Origin: Pantoea trifolii
GTDB taxonomy: Bacteria > Pseudomonadota > Gammaproteobacteria > Enterobacterales > Enterobacteriaceae
DNA: 64,000 nucleotides
Assembly (NCBI RefSeq): GCF_024506435.1
Contig: NZ_JANIET010000001.1
Coordinates: 3,906,001 to 3,970,000 of the forward strand
Direction of reading: 5' to 3'
Shown: positions 55,262 through 63,710 of the stretch, piece by piece
Position numbering within the stretch: the first letter of the stretch is position 1
Layout of the letters: every line of letters begins with the position of its first letter
The notes under the pieces: generated by a model
Databases searched by the model: none
The model's input: only the letters and a program-made list of their open reading frames with translations
What the model was told of the DNA's origin: nothing
Program-made: the position numbers and the translations under genes

Positions 55262-56641
55262 TTACGTCGTAGGGTCGCCATTCATGGCGACCTGGCTTGA
55301 AATCTCCTGCTCCTCGCCAACGCGTTCAATCGGTCCCATCACCAGCAGGAACAGCAAAGCAGCAACCACGCAGTGCGCGCCGACAAACACCAGCCCAATG
55401 CTGTAGCTGCCGGTTAAGCCGACGATGATGCCGAACAGCAGCGGCGTGATAAAACCCGCCATATTGCCGATGCCATTGAAGATCGCGCCCGCCAGGCCAA
55501 CCGCTTCTTTTGGTGCGGTATCGCTGACAATCGTCCAGGTTCCAGCGCCCGCCGCCACGCCTTTGCCAAAGAAGGCGAACGACATAATGGCGATAATGCC
55601 GACGTTGCTGGGGATCATCGCCGCCAGAACCAGCGACGCTGCCATCAGCATGCCGACGATGTACGGCGTTTTACGCGCCCAGGATAAACTCCAGCCGTTT
55701 GCCAGCAGTTTGTCGGAGATATAGCCGCCGCTGATGCCGCCGAGGAAGCCAAACACCGCCGGTGCGATGGTGGCAAAACCGGCGTCGAGAATGTTCATGC
55801 CACGCGCCTGCACCAGATAAATCGGGAACCAGGTGATAAAGAAGTAGCTGAGCGCGATGATGCAATATTGGCCGATGTAGGCGCACCACAGCATGCGATT
55901 GCTGAGCAACTTTTTGAACATCGCTTTGCTCAACGGCGGACGCGCTTTTAGCGTTTGCGCCGAATCAATATCGACCAGCGCGCCGCCCTGCTCGATGTAG
56001 CGCAGCTCATTTTCCGATACTCGCGGATGATGGCGCGGACTGCGCATAAAGCCCATCCAGACAAACACCGCCAGCACGCCAATGCCGCCCAGTACGAAGA
56101 ACGGCCATTCCCAGCCGAAACGCGACACCAGCCAGCCGGAGAGCGGCGAGAAGATAGCGACGGCAAAATATTGCGCCGAGGCGAAGAGTGAAGAGGCGCG
56201 GCCGCGTTCGGCGCTGGGGAACCACATGATCACCGCACGGGCATTGGCGGGAAAACTCGGGGCTTCAATCAGGCCCAGCGCGAAACGCAGCGCAAACATC
56301 AATGTCAGTGCCATGGTCATGCCGCTGGAGAACTCGCCGACAAAGCCCATCAGCAGCGTGGAGATCGACCACAACCCCAGCGTCACGCCATACACTTTTT
56401 TTGTGCCGAAGCGATCAAGGAACAGGCCGCCGGGGATCTGGCCGATCACATAGGCCCAGCTAAACGCCGAGAGGATCAGGCCAAGCTGGATCGCCGAAAG
56501 TCCAAACTCATCTTTGATCGCCGATCCCGAGATCGACAGGATCGAGCGGTCGGCATACGCCACCACGGAAAGAAACAGGATCAGGCAAAGGATCCAAACG
56601 CGTACGTGGCTGTTCTGTGGACGATTATTGGCTTTTAGCAT
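55262..56641 (-). CDS. MFS transporter, GudP/anion-symporter family
   Basis: The protein is 459 residues with twelve membrane segments. FSWAYVIGQIPGGLFLDRFG, AEAPSFPANAR-type loop (IEAPSFPANARAVIMWFP) and YFFITWFPIYLVQARGMNIL closely match GudP/ExuT-like hexarate and hexuronate carriers. It probably imports a sugar acid with protons; no catabolic genes are adjacent. The last residues VAMNGDPTT are encoded by the GTAG-family repeat at 55268-55292, so the natural stop seems to have been displaced by repeat insertion. There is no ordinary terminator. Confidence 0.88.
   Translation of the reverse strand: MLKANNRPQNSHVRVWILCLILFLSVVAYADRSILSISGSAIKDEFGLSAIQLGLILSAFSWAYVIGQIPGGLFLDRFGTKKVYGVTLGLWSISTLLMGFVGEFSSGMTMALTLMFALRFALGLIEAPSFPANARAVIMWFPSAERGRASSLFASAQYFAVAIFSPLSGWLVSRFGWEWPFFVLGGIGVLAVFVWMGFMRSPRHHPRVSENELRYIEQGGALVDIDSAQTLKARPPLSKAMFKKLLSNRMLWCAYIGQYCIIALSYFFITWFPIYLVQARGMNILDAGFATIAPAVFGFLGGISGGYISDKLLANGWSLSWARKTPYIVGMLMAASLVLAAMIPSNVGIIAIMSFAFFGKGVAAGAGTWTIVSDTAPKEAVGLAGAIFNGIGNMAGFITPLLFGIIVGLTGSYSIGLVFVGAHCVVAALLFLLVMGPIERVGEEQEISSQVAMNGDPTT
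55268..55292 (-). repeat. REP-like palindrome (GTAG family), copy 7, inside a coding end
   Basis: CGTAG, GGTCGCCAT, TC, ATGGCGACC. It overlaps the 3' end of the MFS gene in frame, giving the C-terminal V-A-M-N-G-D-P-T. The MFS stop lies 3 nt beyond the repeat. Confidence 0.9.
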
Positions 56642-57054
56642 GGGCTGAATTCCTCAAATGAAACACACTGGAATACCGCTTTATTTCCCCTGTGCAGCAA
56701 CTATAGGAAGCGGTTTCAGGCGTGGACATTGTGCGAATGACGGAATCGACGGTGCTAATGAGCGCCAGATTTAGCAGCTGGCACAAAGCGAGGTGCGGCG
56801 CTGCACAGAACCTTAAAGATCCGCGCGCCTTTGCGCCGCAATGTGCGCCAGCTCTAAGAAAATACTTCGCAGCGCAACTATGAGCGCGCAAAGCAAAGAC
56901 GCACCCGAGAGCAAAGTGTGCGCCTGGCTGCAAAATCCAACCGTGCTGATTGTCAGTTGCGTAGCGGGCTCGTAGGCTGAAAATGATTTCATTGAGCCAT
57001 TTTTGAACTTGATGAAACATTCATTCTAATAACAAGCTTACTCTGGAGTCTGCG
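56642..57054. other. 413-nt intergenic region without a recognised gene
   Basis: The region separates the divergent MFS and sugar-binding genes and should hold both promoters. It is rich in GCGC and TGCGCC words and a few short direct repeats. A minus-strand open frame at 56625-57020 overlaps the MFS start and has improbable composition (many Cys and Ala-His-Cys stretches), so I do not call it. GGAGT precedes the start at 57055. Confidence 0.5.
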
Positions 57055-57969
57055 ATGAAAACCTTCAAGGCAATTGTGTTGCTCGGCCTGCTCTCGACAT
57101 CAGCCTCGGCACTGGCGGAAAAAATTGGCGTGTCAATGGCTTACTTCGATCAAAACTTCCTCACCATTATTCGCCAGTCGATTGATAAAGAAGCCAAAGC
57201 GCGTGGACTCGATATTCAGTTTGAAGATGCACGCGGTGACGTCGGACGTCAGACCGATCAGGTGCAGAGTTTTATCGGCGCGGGCGTGGATGCGATCATT
57301 GTCGATCCGGTCGATTCTGCCAGCACGCCGCAGCTCACCAAGCTCGCGCAGCAGGCAAAAATTCCGCTAGTGTACGTAAACCGCACGCCGGGCGATAAAT
57401 CGCTGCCGGCCGGCGTGGTGTTTGTCGGCTCCGACGAGCGTGAATCCGGCACCTTGCAGATGGAAGCGCTGGCGAAAATGGCTAACTACAAAGGCAATGT
57501 GGCGATCATGATCGGTAACCTGACCGATGCCGGTGCGCTGCAACGCACTAAAGACGTTGAGCAAGTGGTGGCGAAATATCCCGGCATGAAAGTAGTGCAG
57601 AAACAGCCCGCCAACTACGCGCGCAATGAAGGCATGGATTTAATGAATAACTGGCTGGGCAACGATGAAGCAATTGATATCGTTGCGGCCAACAACGATG
57701 AGATGGCGATTGGCGCGGCGATGGCTCTGGCCAAGGGCAATAAAAAGGTGCTGGTTGGCGGCATCGATGCTACGCCAGATGGCCTGAAAGCGCTGGCGCA
57801 GGACAAAATTCAGGTCACGGTGTTCCAGGATGCGGTCGGCCAGGGCAAAACGTCGGTGGATGTGGCGCAGAAGCTGATTAAAGGCGAGAAAGTCGATTCA
57901 CACGTGTGGATCCCGTTCGAGCTGGTAACCAAAGAGAATATGCAGAAGTACGTTGATAAATCACAATAA
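57055..57969 (+). CDS. orphan sugar ABC substrate-binding protein (RbsB/IbpA-like)
   Basis: The protein is 304 residues with GGAG before the ATG. A signal peptide (FKAIVLLGLLSTSASALA) precedes a periplasmic-binding-protein type I fold: EKIGVSMAYFDQNFLTIIRQ, AIIVDPVDSASTPQLTK, AANNDEMAIGAAMAL, VGGIDATPDGLKAL. It resembles ribose and inositol binding proteins. No ATPase or permease gene is nearby; it may serve a transporter elsewhere or a chemoreceptor. A palindromic repeat follows 12 nt after the stop. Confidence 0.87.
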   Translation: MKTFKAIVLLGLLSTSASALAEKIGVSMAYFDQNFLTIIRQSIDKEAKARGLDIQFEDARGDVGRQTDQVQSFIGAGVDAIIVDPVDSASTPQLTKLAQQAKIPLVYVNRTPGDKSLPAGVVFVGSDERESGTLQMEALAKMANYKGNVAIMIGNLTDAGALQRTKDVEQVVAKYPGMKVVQKQPANYARNEGMDLMNNWLGNDEAIDIVAANNDEMAIGAAMALAKGNKKVLVGGIDATPDGLKALAQDKIQVTVFQDAVGQGKTSVDVAQKLIKGEKVDSHVWIPFELVTKENMQKYVDKSQ

Positions 57970-57980
57970 TTACCGCCAAT

Positions 57981-58005
57981 TGTAGGGTCGCCATTTATGG
58001 CGACC
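57981..58005 (-). repeat. REP-like palindrome (GTAG family), copy 8
   Basis: TGTAG, GGTCGCCAT, TT, ATGGCGACC. GTAG points toward the sugar-binding protein stop, 12 nt away. It forms an inverted pair with the next copy. Confidence 0.9.
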
Positions 58006-58035
58006 GTAACGCAGGTTTAGTGCGGTTATCGACAA

Positions 58036-58060
58036 GGTCGCCATGAATGGCGACCTTACG
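58036..58060 (+). repeat. REP-like palindrome (GTAG family), copy 9
   Basis: GGTCGCCAT, GA, ATGGCGACC, TTACG (GTAA on the minus strand). Its end lies 2 nt after the stop of the convergent acetyltransferase gene. Confidence 0.88.
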
Positions 58061-58061
58061 G

Positions 58062-58553
58062 TTAACGTAATATCGCCATCTGCACGATATCGTGATACTC
58101 GCCGTCGCGCAGGCAGGCTTTGCGTTTCACGCCTTCGCGCTCGAAGCCCAGCTTCTGATACAGGCGCAGCGCGCGTTCGTTATCGTGAAACACTTCCAGC
58201 TCGATGCGCATAATGCCGAGCCAGTTAAAGGCGTAATCCATCGCGTTGCGGATCAGCTTTTCACCAATGCCGCGCCCGCCAAACGCTGGATCGACGCTGA
58301 TACCAAAACTGATGCTGTGACGCGTGCGCGGACGCTGCTCGACAAACAGCGTCAGCTCGCCGACCATCGCGCCATCGATCTCCGCAACAAAGCCGATGTA
58401 TCCCAGCTCATCCATCTTTTCGAATTTTTTCTGCCAGGTCGCTATGCTCGGACACGGCAACTGCGTGGTCCAGCGATAAACGTCAGGATGGCTGTATAGG
58501 CATTGGTAAGCGGCGGCATCGCCCGGCTCACGACCGCGAATGTGTAAATCCAT
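58062..58553 (-). CDS. GNAT-family N-acetyltransferase (YhhY-like)
   Basis: The protein is 163 residues. The acetyl-CoA binding motif A is SFGISVDPAFGGRGIGEKLI with G-R-G-I-G, followed by the motif B part LEVFHDNERALRLYQKLGFE. The overall pattern resembles E. coli YhhY, which acetylates amino acids such as Phe and Met. The substrate here is not defined. It is convergent with the sugar-binding gene and divergent from the ABC exporter gene 64 nt away. Confidence 0.87.
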   Translation of the reverse strand: MDLHIRGREPGDAAAYQCLYSHPDVYRWTTQLPCPSIATWQKKFEKMDELGYIGFVAEIDGAMVGELTLFVEQRPRTRHSISFGISVDPAFGGRGIGEKLIRNAMDYAFNWLGIMRIELEVFHDNERALRLYQKLGFEREGVKRKACLRDGEYHDIVQMAILR

Positions 58554-58617
58554 GTCGGTAATCCCTTTTCACATGCACTAAGCTGTTAACTCTCACCATT
58601 TCGGGAAGAGTGATTCT

Positions 58618-60450
58618 ATGTTGTATCGCCGTTTTGAACGTTTTATCAATATTTTCCAGGATGCGCCAACCGATTCCCCACCCGCCAGCGTCTGGCCGTT
58701 CTACTTCTACTATCTGCGTCAGGTGTGGCCGAGCTTTGTCGCGCTGCTGATTGTCGGGCTGGCGCAGGCGCTGATCGAAGTGGCGCTGTTCAGCTATCTC
58801 AGCCGCATCATTGACCTGGTTAATCACTCGACGCCCGCTTCGCTGTTCAGCGATAACTGGCAAATATTGCTGTGGATGGGTTTTGTCGCGCTGATTCTGC
58901 GGCCGGTGGTGATTGCTGCGCACGATATGCTGGTACATCAAAGTATTAACCCGAGCATGACCAGCATGATCCGCTGGCAGCATCACAACTACGTGCTGCG
59001 CCAGAGCCTGAACTTCTTCCAGAACGATTTTGCCGGGCGCATTGCCCAGCGCATCATGCAAACCGGTAACTCACTGCGTGATTCGGCAGTACAGCTGGTG
59101 GACGCCATCTGGCACGTGGTGATTTATGCGGTGACCTCGCTGGTGCTGTTTGCCGAAGCGGACTGGCGCCTGATGATTCCGCTGGTGATCTGGATTGTGG
59201 CGTACAGCGTGTCGCTGAGCTTCTTCGTGCCGCGCGTTAAACAGCGTTCGGTGGTGTCATCGGAAGCGCGCTCAAAATTAATGGGCACCATCGTCGATGG
59301 CTACACCAACATCGCCACCATCAAACTGTTCTCGCACAACGATCTGGAGAAGCGTTACGCGCGTGAGGCGATTCAGGAGCAAACCGACAAAACCCAGCAC
59401 GCCAGCCGCATGGTCACCACCATGGATATCACGCTCTCGACGCTCAATGGCTTGCTGATTGTCAGCACCTCCGGCCTGGCGCTGTGGTTGTGGAGCCAGT
59501 CGCTGATCAGCGTTGGCGCGATTGCGCTGGCGACCGGTTTGGTAATCCGTCTGGTGAACATGTCCGGCTGGATCATGTGGGTGGTGAACGGCATCTTCGA
59601 GAACATCGGCATGGTGCAGGATGGCCTGAACACCATCGCGCAGCCGCTGAGCGTGCAGGATCAGCCGAATGCGAAAAACATGCAGGTGACGCGCGGTCAG
59701 ATTCGTTTTGAGGATGTGCGCTTTGATTATGGCGGCAGTCGTCAGGTGATTAATCGCCTCAACCTCAATATCAAACCGGGCGAGAAAATCGGGTTGATTG
59801 GGCCGTCCGGCGCCGGTAAATCCACCCTGGTGAATCTGCTGCTGCGGCTGTATGACATCAACAGCGGTCGCATTGTGATTGACGATCAAAACATCGCCGA
59901 AGTGACGCAAGAGAGCCTACGCGGACAAATCGGCATGATCACCCAGGACACGTCGTTGCTGCACCGTTCGATTCGCGAAAACTTGCTGTATGGTCGTCCG
60001 GACGCGACGGAAGAGGAGCTGCAGGCGGCGATTATCCGCGCACGCGCCGACGAGTTCATTCCGCTGCTCTCCGATCCGCAAGGCCGCACCGGCCTGGATG
60101 CGCACGTGGGCGAGCGCGGCGTGAAGCTGTCGGGCGGCCAACGTCAGCGTATTGCCATCGCGCGCGTGCTGCTGAAAGACGCGCCGATTCTGATCATGGA
60201 CGAAGCCACTTCCGCGCTGGATTCCGAGGTGGAAGCGGCGATTCAGGAGAGCCTGGAAACGCTGATGCAGGGCAAAACGGTGATTGCTATCGCCCACCGT
60301 CTTTCCACTATCGCCAAAATGGATCGTCTGGTGGTGCTGGAGCAAGGTGAGATTGTCGAGATGGGCAACCACCGCGAGCTGCTGGCGCACGGCGGACTTT
60401 ACGCGCGCCTGTGGCAGCATCAGACCGGCGGTTTTGTCGGCGCGGATTAA
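58618..60450 (+). CDS. ABC exporter half-transporter (fused permease-ATPase)
   Basis: The protein is 610 residues with GGGAAGAG before the ATG. It has a six-helix membrane domain (about 30-340) and a C-terminal ATPase: Walker A GPSGAGKST (395-403), signature LSGGQRQR (504-511), Walker B ILIMDEATSALD, and switch His in AIAHRLST. It resembles MsbA/MdlB-like type IV exporters and probably functions as a homodimer. Substrate unknown; no accessory gene is present. Its stop overlaps the convergent DUF482 gene by 4 nt. Confidence 0.9.
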   Translation: MLYRRFERFINIFQDAPTDSPPASVWPFYFYYLRQVWPSFVALLIVGLAQALIEVALFSYLSRIIDLVNHSTPASLFSDNWQILLWMGFVALILRPVVIAAHDMLVHQSINPSMTSMIRWQHHNYVLRQSLNFFQNDFAGRIAQRIMQTGNSLRDSAVQLVDAIWHVVIYAVTSLVLFAEADWRLMIPLVIWIVAYSVSLSFFVPRVKQRSVVSSEARSKLMGTIVDGYTNIATIKLFSHNDLEKRYAREAIQEQTDKTQHASRMVTTMDITLSTLNGLLIVSTSGLALWLWSQSLISVGAIALATGLVIRLVNMSGWIMWVVNGIFENIGMVQDGLNTIAQPLSVQDQPNAKNMQVTRGQIRFEDVRFDYGGSRQVINRLNLNIKPGEKIGLIGPSGAGKSTLVNLLLRLYDINSGRIVIDDQNIAEVTQESLRGQIGMITQDTSLLHRSIRENLLYGRPDATEEELQAAIIRARADEFIPLLSDPQGRTGLDAHVGERGVKLSGGQRQRIAIARVLLKDAPILIMDEATSALDSEVEAAIQESLETLMQGKTVIAIAHRLSTIAKMDRLVVLEQGEIVEMGNHRELLAHGGLYARLWQHQTGGFVGAD

Positions 60451-61571
60451 TCACCACGCCGATACGGTAAGGCGTCGCGCGCTTCAATTGCCCAGCCGCG
60501 CACGCCTTCCCGTTCCTGCAGCAGAAAATCCCCCACCGCATCGCGCAAACCGGGATGACACAGATAGTGCCACGAGTGCGTGATATGCGGTTCAAAGCCG
60601 CGCACCAGCTTATGCTCGCCCTGCGCGCCCGCATCAAAACGCTGCAAACCTTCCGCGATGGCGAAGTCCATGCCCTGATAGAAGCAGGTTTCGAAATGCA
60701 GCCGATCAAACTCCGCCAGACAGCCCCAATAGCGGCCGTACAGCGTGTTGCCGTCCATTAAGCAGAATGCCATCGCTGCCGGTTGCCCTTGTAGCGAGGA
60801 AATCACCACGCGAATCGAACGCGGCATGCGCTCCGCCAGCAGGCTAAAGAAGTGGCGCGTCAAATACGGTCGCTGGCCGCGCACCGCATAGGTGTTGGCG
60901 TAGCAGGTGTAGACGAAATCCCACTGATCTTCGCGCAGCTCATCGCCGCGATACCAGCTGAATTCAAAGCCGCTGCTCATCACCTGCTCACGCTCTTTGC
61001 GCAGCTGTTTGCGCTTGCGCGACATCAGCGTGTCGAGGAAATCCTTAAAATCGCGGTAGCCTTTGTTATGCCAGTGATACTGCAAGCCGAGGCGTTCCAG
61101 CCAGTCTGGCTGCTGCTGCATGATGTGGTTGGCGAACGGCGTGGTGAAGTTGATGTGCGCGCCGCTCAGACCGTGTTGATAGAGGTTATCCGGCAGCACG
61201 CTGAGCAGTTTCAGCACCGCTTCTTCATCGCCCAGCAGGCGTGCGCCAGTCACCGGACTGAACGGAATCGCGCCCAGCCATTTCGGATAGTAAGGAATAC
61301 CGGCGCGCTGACAGGCATCCGCCCACGCATGGTCGAACACATATTCACCGCGCGAATGGCGTTTGCGATAGCCCGGCAGCGCCGCACGCAGCGTGCCGTT
61401 TTCGCGCCACAGCAGGTGATCCGTCTGCCAGCCGTTTTCGGGCCGCACGCTGCCGCTCTCTTCGAGAGAAAGAAGAAAGGCATGGCGCAAAAACGGTTGA
61501 TCGTCAGGTAACAGCGCATCCCATTCGACGGCGGAGATCTCCGCCAGCGATGACAGATGTAGCAAAGACAT
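60447..61571 (-). CDS. GNAT-superfamily protein of the DUF482 (PF04339) group
   Basis: The protein is 374 residues with no membrane segment. Characteristic parts include FLRHAFLLSLEESGSVRPEN, HINFTTPFANHIM-type segment, KRKQLRKEREQVMSSG and HLFE-like end FDAGAQGEHKLVRGFEP. The family is related to Fem/peptidoglycan-type aminoacyltransferases by fold and is annotated as peptidogalycan-biosynthesis-like, but the function is not established. It overlaps the ABC exporter stop by 4 nt on the opposite strand. Confidence 0.85.
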   Translation of the reverse strand: MSLLHLSSLAEISAVEWDALLPDDQPFLRHAFLLSLEESGSVRPENGWQTDHLLWRENGTLRAALPGYRKRHSRGEYVFDHAWADACQRAGIPYYPKWLGAIPFSPVTGARLLGDEEAVLKLLSVLPDNLYQHGLSGAHINFTTPFANHIMQQQPDWLERLGLQYHWHNKGYRDFKDFLDTLMSRKRKQLRKEREQVMSSGFEFSWYRGDELREDQWDFVYTCYANTYAVRGQRPYLTRHFFSLLAERMPRSIRVVISSLQGQPAAMAFCLMDGNTLYGRYWGCLAEFDRLHFETCFYQGMDFAIAEGLQRFDAGAQGEHKLVRGFEPHITHSWHYLCHPGLRDAVGDFLLQEREGVRGWAIEARDALPYRRGD

Positions 61572-61674
61572 TCACGGCTCCCGGCCAGATGAAAGCAGGC
61601 GCCTAGTTCAACAGGTTTTCCCGCGTGGGAAAAGGTGCAGCGCACTGAATGTGTAATCAGCAGATTTGACCCGA

Positions 61675-61690
61675 TGCGCATTAATGCGCA
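61675..61690. repeat. second-type palindrome (TGCGCATTAATGCGCA), copy 2
   Basis: A perfect 16-bp palindrome followed by ACCTACG, the mirrored GTAG-type tail, then directly by a GTAG-family copy in the opposite orientation. Confidence 0.8.
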
Positions 61691-61698
61691 ACCTACGA

Positions 61699-61723
61699 CG
61701 TAGGGTCGCCATTCATGGCGACC
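61699..61723 (-). repeat. REP-like palindrome (GTAG family), copy 10
   Basis: CGTAG, GGTCGCCAT, TC, ATGGCGACC. It lies 35 nt upstream of the LysR-type start, in a promoter region rather than after a stop, and is tail-to-tail with the second-type palindrome. Confidence 0.9.
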
Positions 61724-61758
61724 GATTAACATAAAACGCTGAACTAACAGGAAACGCC

Positions 61759-62658
61759 ATGGATCGACTCGATTGTGACCGCATGTTTGTCGCCGTGCTG
61801 GAAGTCGGCAGCTTTGCCGGTGCGGCCGAGCGCCTTGGCACCAGCAGCGGCCAGGCGTCGAAGCTGGTCTCCCGGCTGGAGCAGGAACTTGGCGTCCAGC
61901 TGTTTAAACGCAGCACGCGTGCGCTCTCGCCCACCGAAGTCGGTCGCGCCTATTACGAGCGGGTAAAAACGCTGCTGGAAGCCTTTGATACGCTGGATGC
62001 CACCGTGCGCGACAGCGCCACCACGCCGACCGGCCGCCTGAAAATCAGCGCGCCCGGCACCTTTGGTACGGCGGTGTTAGCCAGCGTGCTGGTGGAGTTC
62101 GCGCGCCATTATCCGCAGATCGAACTCGACGTGAACTTCTCCGATCGTGCAGTCAACATCGTAGATGAAGGCTTCGATATGGCCATCCGCATCGGCAAAC
62201 TCGACGACAGTAGCCTGATTGCGCGCCGCCTCGGCGATGTGCCAATCCGCGTGGCGGCCTCCTCCAGTTATCTGCTGCAACACGGCACGCCGCAGCACTG
62301 GCGCGATTTGGCGGCACATCAGTGCATCAGCGATACCAACTTTCGCGATCCCTGGCACTGGCCGTTTGTCACGCCGTGCGGCGACAGCGTTAGCATGCCG
62401 ATTCGTGGTCGTCTCTGTTTCTCAAACACCGAAGCCTGTTTGCAGGCGGCGATTGCCGGATTGGGCATTGCGCGGCTGCCGGGTTTTATTGCCGCGCCCG
62501 CTTTGCAGCGCGGTGAAATCGTCTCGATATTAGAGGCGTTCGCCACACCGCCGCTCGGCTTGTTCGCGCTCTATCCGCCGGCGCGTCATCTGGCGCAGAA
62601 AACCCGGCTGCTGATCGATTTCCTCGCCGCCCATTTCCGGCACCATCCGCCCGGCTGA
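61759..62658 (+). CDS. LysR-family transcriptional regulator
   Basis: The protein is 299 residues with CAGGAA before the ATG. The helix-turn-helix (FAGAAERLGTSSGQASKLVS, then RLEQELGVQLFKRSTRALSP) precedes the effector domain with PTGRLKISAPGTFGTAVLAS. It belongs to the common DmlR/AaeR-like group. Divergent from DUF482 and 99 nt upstream of yqjG in the same direction; it could control yqjG. Confidence 0.88.
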   Translation: MDRLDCDRMFVAVLEVGSFAGAAERLGTSSGQASKLVSRLEQELGVQLFKRSTRALSPTEVGRAYYERVKTLLEAFDTLDATVRDSATTPTGRLKISAPGTFGTAVLASVLVEFARHYPQIELDVNFSDRAVNIVDEGFDMAIRIGKLDDSSLIARRLGDVPIRVAASSSYLLQHGTPQHWRDLAAHQCISDTNFRDPWHWPFVTPCGDSVSMPIRGRLCFSNTEACLQAAIAGLGIARLPGFIAAPALQRGEIVSILEAFATPPLGLFALYPPARHLAQKTRLLIDFLAAHFRHHPPG

Positions 62659-62757
62659 TTCCTTCCAATTTGGAAGCAATGAAAGCCATTTTTCCCGGAT
62701 TATCACCCAACCAGCAGCGCTGTATGCTCACTCCATCAACACTGAGGAGAGAAGGCG

Positions 62758-63699
62758 ATGCTGGTAAACGGTAAGTGGAGTGCAGAGTGGCATCCGGTGC
62801 AAGCCACCGATAAACAAGGCGGATTTGTGCGCCAGACATCCAGTTTTCGTCACTGGATCACCGCAGATGGTTCCAGCGAATTTGCTGCCGAGCCGGATCG
62901 CTATCACCTCTATGTGGCACTGATTTGTCCGTGGGCTTCGCGCACGCTGCTGGCACGCACTCTGAAAGGGCTGGAGAAAGTGATCAGCGTGTCGGTGGTG
63001 GAACCGCAGCTTGGCGCGCAAGGCTGGCGCTTCGGTGATTATCCCGGTGCGGATCGCGACTGGCTGAATAAAGCCGAATACATCCACGAGCTTTATACCC
63101 GCGCCGATGCCGATTTCACCGGCCGCGCCACTGTGCCGGTGCTGTGGGACAAAAAGACGCAAACCATCGTCAATAACGAGTCGGCCGATATCCTGCGCAT
63201 GCTGAACAGCGGCTTTGGCGCGCTGGCGGACGATCGTATTGATCTTTATCCCGAGGATCTGCGCGCAGAGATCGACACGCTGAACGAATCGATCTATCCA
63301 CGCCTGAATAACGGCGTGTATCGCACCGGCTTCGCCACCACGCAGATCAGCTATCAGCAGGCGTTTAACGATGTGTTCAGCCAGCTGGATGAGCTGGAGC
63401 TGCGTTTGCAGGATGGCCGCACCTTCCTGCTCGGCGAGCGCTTAACCGAAGCGGATATTCGCCTGTTCGTCACGCTGGTGCGCTTTGACGCCGCCTATCA
63501 CGGCCTGTTTAAATGCAACCTGCGCCGCCTGCGCGACTATCCGCTGCTCGATCGTTATCTCAAGAGTATGCTGTCGGTTTCTGGCGTGCGTCAGACGGTG
63601 AATATCGACCATATTAAGCAGGGCTATTATTCGATTAAAGCGCTGAATCCCAACGGCATTGTGCCGGTTGGCCCGGATATGGCGGCCTACGGTTTTTAA
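62758..63699 (+). CDS. yqjG: YqjG-type glutathionyl-hydroquinone reductase
   Basis: The protein is 313 residues (328 in E. coli YqjG) with AGGAG before the ATG. It is a Xi-class glutathione transferase: active Cys57 in LICPWASRTLLART, the RYHLYVAL segment before it, TVPVLWDKKTQTIVNNESAD, and NNGVYRTGFATTQISYQQAF. It reduces glutathionyl-hydroquinones with glutathione in the cytoplasm, linking to the Gor pathway. It is 11 nt upstream of the next gene. Confidence 0.93.
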   Translation: MLVNGKWSAEWHPVQATDKQGGFVRQTSSFRHWITADGSSEFAAEPDRYHLYVALICPWASRTLLARTLKGLEKVISVSVVEPQLGAQGWRFGDYPGADRDWLNKAEYIHELYTRADADFTGRATVPVLWDKKTQTIVNNESADILRMLNSGFGALADDRIDLYPEDLRAEIDTLNESIYPRLNNGVYRTGFATTQISYQQAFNDVFSQLDELELRLQDGRTFLLGERLTEADIRLFVTLVRFDAAYHGLFKCNLRRLRDYPLLDRYLKSMLSVSGVRQTVNIDHIKQGYYSIKALNPNGIVPVGPDMAAYGF

Positions 63700-63710
63700 G
63701 GAGCAGTGCG

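Noticed and set aside
56625..57020. Minus-strand open frame overlapping the MFS start
   Set aside because: It has Cys-rich, low-complexity composition, overlaps a clear gene start and matches no family. More likely promoter sequence.
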